Made by a program: the position numbers and the translations under genes. Under the pieces are notes generated by a model. That model did no database searches, had not been told where the DNA came from, and was given only the letters and a program-made list of their open reading frames with translations. A stretch of 5,097 bases of DNA from Flavobacteriaceae bacterium (lineage in GTDB: Bacteria; Bacteroidota; Bacteroidia; Flavobacteriales; Flavobacteriaceae). Positions 1 to 5,097 of the stretch are shown here, one piece after another (positions within the stretch are counted from its first letter, which is position 1; each line of letters starts with the position of its first letter). Location: the NCBI GenBank assembly GCA_018623955.1, contig JAAZUX010000082.1:1-5097 (forward strand). Direction: 5' to 3'.

Positions 1-1
1 A

Positions 2-3000
2 GCCGAAGACATTGAAAGATTGATTGTCGATCCCCTTGAGGATGCCCTCAAAGGGGTGTCGAACTTGGTTGATATCACCTCTACCTCTGAGGAGGATTTT
101 GCTGTGATCCAATTGGAATTTGATGAGAATATACCGCTGGACCTGGCCAAGCAAAAAACAAAAGATCTGGTCGACGGAGTAGTATCGGGTGCCGATTGGC
201 CCACTTTCAACAACGCCAAGGTAGAACCTTCTGTCTTTGAAATGGATTTTTCTGAATTGATGCCCATTTTGAGCATCAGCATGATGGGAGATTACCCCAT
301 TGAGCAGATGAAAGATTTTGCGGGCTATCTGGAAGAAAAAATTGAACAAATCCCCGAGGTCAAATCGGCAGATGTTAGGGGCATACAAGCTTTTGAGGTC
401 GAAATTGCAGTAGACATATACAAAATGACTGCGGCCAAAATCAGTTTTAACGATATTCTCAATGCGATTGGGGGAGAAAATACCACCATCTCAGCAGGGA
501 ATATCATCACCGGAGGACAAAGGAGAAGTTTGAGGATCATTGGAGAAATTTCCGATCCGAAAGAACTCAAAAACTTTGTCGTTAAAAGTGAAAAAGCAGT
601 AACCTACCTGGGAGATATCGCTACCATCACTTTTAAAGAAAAAGACATTTCTTCCTATGCCAGATCATTTGGAAAAAAGGTGGTCTTGCTCGATGTAAAA
701 AAACGAGGGGGAAAAAATCTGATCCAAGCGTCTCAAAAAATACAAGCTCTAATCGACGACATTGGAAAAAATATTTTTCCAAAAAGTATCAAACTGACCA
801 TTTCCAACGATCAATCGGCCATTACCCTCAACCAAGTCAGTGATTTGGTCAACAACATCATCTTTGGGGTGTTGTTGGTGGTTACCGTGCTGATGTTCTT
901 TTTGGGTTTTAGAAATTCTCTTTTTGTAGGTTTTGCTATCCCCATGTCCATGTTCATGTCATTTATGATCCTTTCCCTATTGGGATATACCATGAACACA
1001 ATGGTCCTGTTCGGATTGGTAATGGGGCTGGGAATGTTGGTGGATAATGGAATTGTTGTGGTCGAAAACGTCTATCGTTTGATGGAAAAAGAGGGCATGA
1101 GTAGAATTCAGGCAGCCAAAGTAGGGATTGGAGAAATTGCCTATCCCATTATTGTTTCTACAGCCACCACCATTGCCGCATTTGTTCCCTTGGGAGCATG
1201 GCCCGGACTGATGGGTGAATTCATGATTTACTTCCCCATCACCCTGTCTGTCGTATTGGGATCTTCACTGATCGTGGCCTTGTTTTTCAACTCCATGCTC
1301 GTTTCCCGCTTTATGGAGATCAGCGAAAGACAAATCTCTCTTAAGGGATTACTGAGGTTGACACTAATCTTGGGGGGACTGGGTTTGATTTTGGTTTTCA
1401 ACCGTGGGTTTTTTAGAGGATTAGGGACCATGATGATCGCCATCACCATGCTTTTTTGGGCCTACAAATATTTCCTTAAAGGGCTGGCTTCCATTTTTCA
1501 AAATCAGTTTTTACCAAGAATGGAAAAGGGATATCGTTCGTTTTTGTCCTTGGCGCTTAGAGGATATCGCCCCTTCGGCTTTTTGATCGGCACATTCGTG
1601 CTGTTGATTTCCTCTTTTGTATTGATGGGTATTTTTCCACCCAAAGTGGAATTTTTTCCCGAAAATCAACCCCTTCAAATTTTTACCTACATCGAATATC
1701 CCGAGGGCACTGATATTGACAAGACCAACGCCATTACTCAAAAGATTGAGGCGGATATCTTTTCGGTAATCAATCAAGAAAAATATCGGGATGGCGATTA
1801 CAACTATTTGGTCGAAGATCTTGTGGCACAAGTTGGGGCCGGAGCCGGAAACCCCGAAATTGACGGTGGGGTGACCAATGAAATGCCTCACAAAGCCAAA
1901 ATATCCCTCACCATGCGGGAATTTAAATTCAGAAATGGACTATCGAGTGAAAGTCTACGCAGTGAAATTCAACAATTCCTCAGCGGCAAATATCCGGGGG
2001 TGTCTATTTCTGTTGAAAAAGATGCCAATGGTCCACCGGTGGGTTATCCTGTCAACATCGAAATCTCCGGTAGGGATTACGAAAAGCTCATCCAAACTGC
2101 ACAAGTGATGAAAGACTTCCTCAATACGGAAAACATTCCAGGCGTAGAGGAATTAAAAGTTGATGTGAACAAAAACAAACCGGGAATCCAACTGATTATC
2201 GATCGAAAAAAAGCAGGGGAGTTGGGCGTGTCTGCAGGCATGATCGGATCCCAATTGAGAAATTCCCTTTTTGGTGCCAAAGCAGGTATTTATAAAAAAG
2301 ATGGTGAGGATTACGAAATCAATGTCCGTTTTCAAGAGCAATACAGATATGACAAGAATGCCTTGTTCAATCAATTCGTAACTTTTAGGGACCAATCCTC
2401 CGGAAAAATCAAAGAGATCCCGATTGCTGCCTTGATCAAAACCCAAAATTCCTCCTCTTACAGTGCCATAAAACACCGCAAATCGATTCGACTGGTCACC
2501 TTGTATTCCGATGTATTGGCTGGCTACAATGCCAATGAGGTGGTAGCCAACGTAAAAGCTGCTTTGATGAATTACCCACTTGATTTTGGAATTGAATTTA
2601 AATTCACCGGAGAAATCGAAGAGCAAGACAAGAACATGACCTTCTTGTCCAATGCACTTTTGGCAGCCCTTGCCTTGATCATGTTGTTGCTGGTTTTCCA
2701 ATTCAACTCCATTTCCAAACCCATCATCATCCTAATCTCTATTTTCTTGAGTTTTACTGGAGTGTTTTTGGGAATTACCCTTTTTCAGATGCCTTTTGTG
2801 ATATTGATGACCATGATGGGGATCATCTCACTGTCCGGAATCGTTGTGAACAATGGTGTAGTGTTATTGGACTATACCCAATTGTTGATCGACAGGAAAA
2901 AGTTGGCTCTGGAACTTCCCGAGGAAAGCATGTTGCCCAATGCCGAAGCCATTGAGGCCATTATCGAAGGAGGAACTGCAAGATTGCGCCCGGTGATCCT

Positions 3001-3253
3001 CACTGCGATTACCACCATATTGGGACTGATTCCATTGGCCATTGGCCTTAATATCGACTTTTTCTCCTTGTTTTCGGAATGGGATCCGAAGGTATTTATA
3101 GGAGGAGACAATGTTATTTTCTGGGGACCTCTGGCCAAGACTGTGATCTTTGGATTGACTTTTGCTACTTTCCTCACCCTGATCATTGTCCCCGCTACTT
3201 TCCTGATCAGCTACCAGATCAAGCTGAAATGGAAAAAGCTATTTCAAAAATAA
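2..3253 (+). CDS. RND-family efflux permease (HAE1/AcrB-like), 5'-truncated by window edge
   Basis: Inner-membrane, proton-driven pump subunit of a tripartite RND exporter; it should take substrates from periplasm or membrane and pass them to an adaptor and a TolC-like channel. The frame is open from base 2, giving 1083 visible residues. The TTG at 20 is not the start: the six codons before it (AEDIER) already match the family, and TM1 plus about 50 residues are missing. In visible-residue numbering: first porter domain about 1-280; TM2-TM6 about 280-435; an extra hydrophobic stretch about 449-492; TM7 about 523-545; second porter domain to about 880; TM8-TM12 about 880-1070. Markers are TM4 [20 protein letters not shown]10 [13 protein letters not shown] and TM11 [20 protein letters not shown]. 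Compared with AcrB, D407 is kept, D408 and K940 are Asn, and the TM11 Arg is kept. The gene ends with TAA 49 bases before aspS. Family assignment is firm; the substrate (drug, lipid, metal or other) cannot be read from the sequence, so no symbol is given. Confidence 0.95.
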   Translation, partial: AEDIERLIVDPLEDALKGVSNLVDITSTSEEDFAVIQLEFDENIPLDLAKQKTKDLVDGVVSGADWPTFNNAKVEPSVFEMDFSELMPILSISMMGDYPIEQMKDFAGYLEEKIEQIPEVKSADVRGIQAFEVEIAVDIYKMTAAKISFNDILNAIGGENTTISAGNIITGGQRRSLRIIGEISDPKELKNFVVKSEKAVTYLGDIATITFKEKDISSYARSFGKKVVLLDVKKRGGKNLIQASQKIQALIDDIGKNIFPKSIKLTISNDQSAITLNQVSDLVNNIIFGVLLVVTVLMFFLGFRNSLFVGFAIPMSMFMSFMILSLLGYTMNTMVLFGLVMGLGMLVDNGIVVVENVYRLMEKEGMSRIQAAKVGIGEIAYPIIVSTATTIAAFVPLGAWPGLMGEFMIYFPITLSVVLGSSLIVALFFNSMLVSRFMEISERQISLKGLLRLTLILGGLGLILVFNRGFFRGLGTMMIAITMLFWAYKYFLKGLASIFQNQFLPRMEKGYRSFLSLALRGYRPFGFLIGTFVLLISSFVLMGIFPPKVEFFPENQPLQIFTYIEYPEGTDIDKTNAITQKIEADIFSVINQEKYRDGDYNYLVEDLVAQVGAGAGNPEIDGGVTNEMPHKAKISLTMREFKFRNGLSSESLRSEIQQFLSGKYPGVSISVEKDANGPPVGYPVNIEISGRDYEKLIQTAQVMKDFLNTENIPGVEELKVDVNKNKPGIQLIIDRKKAGELGVSAGMIGSQLRNSLFGAKAGIYKKDGEDYEINVRFQEQYRYDKNALFNQFVTFRDQSSGKIKEIPIAALIKTQNSSSYSAIKHRKSIRLVTLYSDVLAGYNANEVVANVKAALMNYPLDFGIEFKFTGEIEEQDKNMTFLSNALLAALALIMLLLVFQFNSISKPIIILISIFLSFTGVFLGITLFQMPFVILMTMMGIISLSGIVVNNGVVLLDYTQLLIDRKKLALELPEESMLPNAEAIEAIIEGGTARLRPVILTAITTILGLIPLAIGLNIDFFSLFSEWDPKVFIGGDNVIFWGPLAKTVIFGLTFATFLTLIIVPATFLISYQIKLKWKKLFQK

Positions 3254-3255
3254 TT

Positions 3256-3285
3256 TTTGGTCATGGAAAAGGCTTATTACATTTG
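3256..3285 (+). promoter_or_regulatory. Candidate Bacteroidota-type promoter for aspS (-33 TTTG, -7 TACATTTG)
   Basis: The 49-base spacer between the permease stop and aspS contains TTTG at 3256-3259 and TACATTTG at 3278-3285, separated by 18 bases. The second is an exact match to the Bacteroidota -7 consensus TAnnTTTG, and the first matches the -33 element; the spacing is close to the roughly 19 bases usual for the group's primary sigma factor. Transcription would then start near 3290, leaving a 5' leader of only about 10-15 bases before the ATG at 3303. No Shine-Dalgarno motif lies ahead of the ATG; the upstream bases (CTAATTCAAACAAA) are A-rich, as is normal in this phylum. No hairpin terminator for the permease gene is visible in the spacer. 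This is inferred from motif match and position only. Confidence 0.6.
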
Positions 3286-3302
3286 CAACTAATTCAAACA
3301 AA

Positions 3303-5060
3303 ATGTTGAGATCCCACCACTGCGGCGCGTTAAATGAAAATCATTCCAACGAAGTAGTTACCCTGGCCGGATGGGTACAAAAAATCAGGAATAAAGGTTT
3401 TATCGTTTGGATCGATTTGAGGGATCGTTTTGGGATCACCCAATTGGTTTTTGACGAGGAGCGTACACCCGAAGCGGTCTATAAAAAATCGTTGGAGTTG
3501 GGGCGCGAGGACGTGATCCAAATCAAAGGAAAAGTAATCGAGAGGGAATCCAAAAACCCCAATATGGCTACCGGAGGGATCGAAATATTGGCAACGGAGT
3601 TAACGGTATTAAACGCCTCCAAAACCCCGCCCTTTACCATTGAAAATGAAACGGACGGAGGGGACGAGCTGCGGATGCAATATCGCTATTTGGATTTAAG
3701 ACGCAGCCGGGTAAGAGAGAATCTCATCTTTAGGCACAAAGTTACGATGGCGGTTCGGAATTTTTTATCCCAAGCAGACTTTATCGATGTAGAAACACCC
3801 TATTTGATTAAATCTACTCCTGAGGGAGCTCGTGATTTTGTCGTACCCTCCAGAATGAACAGCGGACAATTTTATGCCCTACCTCAATCTCCACAGACCT
3901 TTAAGCAACTCCTGATGATCGCAGGTTTTGACAAATATTTCCAAATCGTAAAATGCTTTAGGGATGAGGATCTAAGGGCCGACCGGCAACCGGAATTTAC
4001 ACAGATCGATTGTGAAATGACATTTGTTGAACAAGAGGATGTATTGGCTCAATTTGAGGCCATGATCCAACACCTTTTGAAAGAAATTAAAGGTGTGGAG
4101 TTGGGTGACTTTCCCCGAATAACTTTTGCAGAAGCAATGGAAAAGTACGGTAATGACAAGCCCGATATACGTTTTGGAATGACTTTTGGAGAACTGAATG
4201 CATTGGCACAAAACAAGGGCTTTAATGTATTTGACAGTCAAGAATTGGTTGTGGGAATTGCAGTATCCGGCGGTGCCAACATGACCCGAAAAGAAATTGA
4301 TGGGTGGATCGAATGGGTAAAGCGACCTCAGGTCGGCGCCAAAGGTTTGGTGTGGGTTAAATGTAACGAGGATGGAAGCTACAAATCCTCTGTCGATAAA
4401 TTTTTTGGCAGTGAAGATCTGTCCCAATGGGCAACTGCAACAGGAGCAAATGTCGGAGATTTGATCTTTGTGATGGCAGGGCCAACCCAAGCCACCCGAA
4501 CCCAACTGAGTGCCCTACGCATGGAAATTGCCAAGCAAATGGGGCTGAGAAAACCCGACGAGTTTGCCGCCCTTTGGGTAACCGACTTTCCGCTGCTGGA
4601 ATGGGACGATAAGACGCAGCGATATCACGCCATGCACCACCCTTTTACCGCTCCTAAAAAAGAGGATATTGATTTGTTGGAAAGCGACCCCGCTAATGCA
4701 AAGGCCAATGCCTATGATCTGGTATTGAATGGAAATGAAATTGGTGGTGGTTCCATCCGAATACACGATACAGCCCTGCAAGAGAAAATGTTTGATCTGC
4801 TGGGATTCACAGAAAAAGAAGCCCAAGAACAATTTGGCTTTTTGATGGATGCCTTCCAATACGGTGCTCCACCCCACGGTGGAATTGCATTGGGACTTGA
4901 TCGTTTGGTAGCCATACTTGGAGGGAGCGAGACCATCAGAGACTTTATCGCCTTCCCCAAAAATAACAACGGTAGAGATGTGATGATCAATGCACCGTCA
5001 GCTCTAGAAGATGCCCAATTGGAAGAATTATACCTTAAATCACTGCCCAAGAATCCTTGA
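3303..5060 (+). CDS. aspS: Aspartyl-tRNA synthetase (complete)
   Basis: Cytoplasmic class II aminoacyl-tRNA synthetase (subclass IIb) that activates aspartate with ATP and loads it onto tRNA-Asp. The 585 residues match the usual bacterial length (E. coli 590). Order: N-terminal OB-fold anticodon-binding domain (about 1-105; [19 protein letters not shown]); motif 1 with VETP at 163-166; flipping loop STPEGARD at 171-178; QSPQTFKQ at 195-202; motif 2 [18 protein letters not shown] at 219-236, with the ATP-binding Arg220; the bacterial GAD insertion domain, about 290-420; MHHPFT at 444-449; [11 protein letters not shown] at 478-488, with Arg486 equivalent to the aspartate-binding Arg489 of E. 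coli; motif 3 GLDR at 530-533. Every catalytic motif looks intact. The ATG at 3303 is supported by the family-typical beginning MLRSHHCG and by the promoter just upstream. The gene ends TGA followed at once by an in-frame TAA (5061-5063). OB-fold features suggest a tRNA-Asp-specific (discriminating) enzyme, but this is inference. Confidence 0.98.
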   Translation: MLRSHHCGALNENHSNEVVTLAGWVQKIRNKGFIVWIDLRDRFGITQLVFDEERTPEAVYKKSLELGREDVIQIKGKVIERESKNPNMATGGIEILATELTVLNASKTPPFTIENETDGGDELRMQYRYLDLRRSRVRENLIFRHKVTMAVRNFLSQADFIDVETPYLIKSTPEGARDFVVPSRMNSGQFYALPQSPQTFKQLLMIAGFDKYFQIVKCFRDEDLRADRQPEFTQIDCEMTFVEQEDVLAQFEAMIQHLLKEIKGVELGDFPRITFAEAMEKYGNDKPDIRFGMTFGELNALAQNKGFNVFDSQELVVGIAVSGGANMTRKEIDGWIEWVKRPQVGAKGLVWVKCNEDGSYKSSVDKFFGSEDLSQWATATGANVGDLIFVMAGPTQATRTQLSALRMEIAKQMGLRKPDEFAALWVTDFPLLEWDDKTQRYHAMHHPFTAPKKEDIDLLESDPANAKANAYDLVLNGNEIGGGSIRIHDTALQEKMFDLLGFTEKEAQEQFGFLMDAFQYGAPPHGGIALGLDRLVAILGGSETIRDFIAFPKNNNGRDVMINAPSALEDAQLEELYLKSLPKNP

Positions 5061-5097
5061 TAAAAGAAAATTCCTACAACCACTAAAGTCATTAACC

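Noticed and set aside
20..22. TTG as the start codon of the permease gene
   Set aside because: The same frame is open to the window edge and the preceding codons (AEDIER) match the RND family; TM1 would also be missing. The real start lies upstream of the window.
1511..1891. Minus-strand open frame of 126 codons
   Set aside because: Antisense to permease coding sequence, with no family signature and no promoter or ribosome-binding context of its own.
2153..2701. Minus-strand open frame of 182 codons
   Set aside because: It lies wholly antisense to the conserved porter domain of the permease, and its translation shows no recognisable domain. It is a shadow of the real gene.
3079..3309. Plus-strand 76-codon frame bridging the permease end and the aspS start
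   Set aside because: It is out of frame with both real genes, covers conserved TM12 coding sequence and ends inside aspS. It has no independent support.
3972..4505. Minus-strand open frame of 177 codons, Cys/His-rich in places
   Set aside because: Antisense to the aspS motif 2 and GAD regions. The Cys and His residues come from reverse-complemented Ala, Thr and Met codons and form no spaced metal-binding motif I can recognise.
4712..5092. Minus-strand open frame starting in the tail after aspS ([14 protein letters not shown]...)
   Set aside because: The hydrophobic beginning looks briefly like a signal peptide, but nearly all of the frame is antisense to conserved aspS 3' sequence and no promoter is visible.
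5061..5097. Possible terminator or next-gene promoter after aspS
   Set aside because: Apart from the second stop codon TAA at 5061-5063, the 37 bases show no inverted repeat with a T-run and no TAnnTTTG element. The window ends too soon to judge.
1..5097. CRISPR arrays, insertion sequences, tRNA genes, phage or defence genes, or another undescribed system
   Set aside because: Two well-conserved genes fill almost all of the window. I saw no direct-repeat arrays, terminal inverted repeats, tRNA-like folds or abrupt change of composition.

Overview
The window looks like ordinary chromosomal DNA of a member of the Bacteroidota, most likely from or near the flavobacterial lineage. Four things support this. 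The aspartyl-tRNA synthetase has the wording typical of that group from memory (e.g. [28 protein letters not shown] OB fold, [33 protein letters not shown]). The base composition is moderately AT-rich. There is no Shine-Dalgarno sequence before the one visible start codon; an A-rich stretch stands there instead. The only intergenic spacer carries a good match to the Bacteroidota -33/-7 promoter (TTTG ... TAnnTTTG).

Layout: nearly the whole window is two genes on the + strand. Bases 2-3253 hold the inner-membrane permease of an RND (resistance-nodulation-division) efflux system, HAE1/AcrB-like, cut off at its 5' end by the window edge and missing roughly its first 50 residues. A 49-base spacer (3254-3302) follows, with a candidate promoter. 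Bases 3303-5060 hold a complete aspS (aspartyl-tRNA synthetase, 585 residues) ending in tandem stops TGA TAA. The last 37 bases hold no gene or terminator I can support.

The two genes have no evident functional link. The permease would work with a periplasmic adaptor and a TolC-type outer membrane channel, whose genes are probably upstream of the window. aspS is a housekeeping translation gene that probably starts from its own promoter, though read-through from the permease gene is possible because no terminator is visible between them.

I found no new biological system here. The points worth a second look are within the permease: a hydrophobic insertion between TM6 and TM7 that may add two membrane helices, a proton relay in which two of the AcrB charged residues are Asn, and an enlarged TM11-TM12 periplasmic loop. 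The compact aspS promoter with a very short predicted leader is also worth noting.
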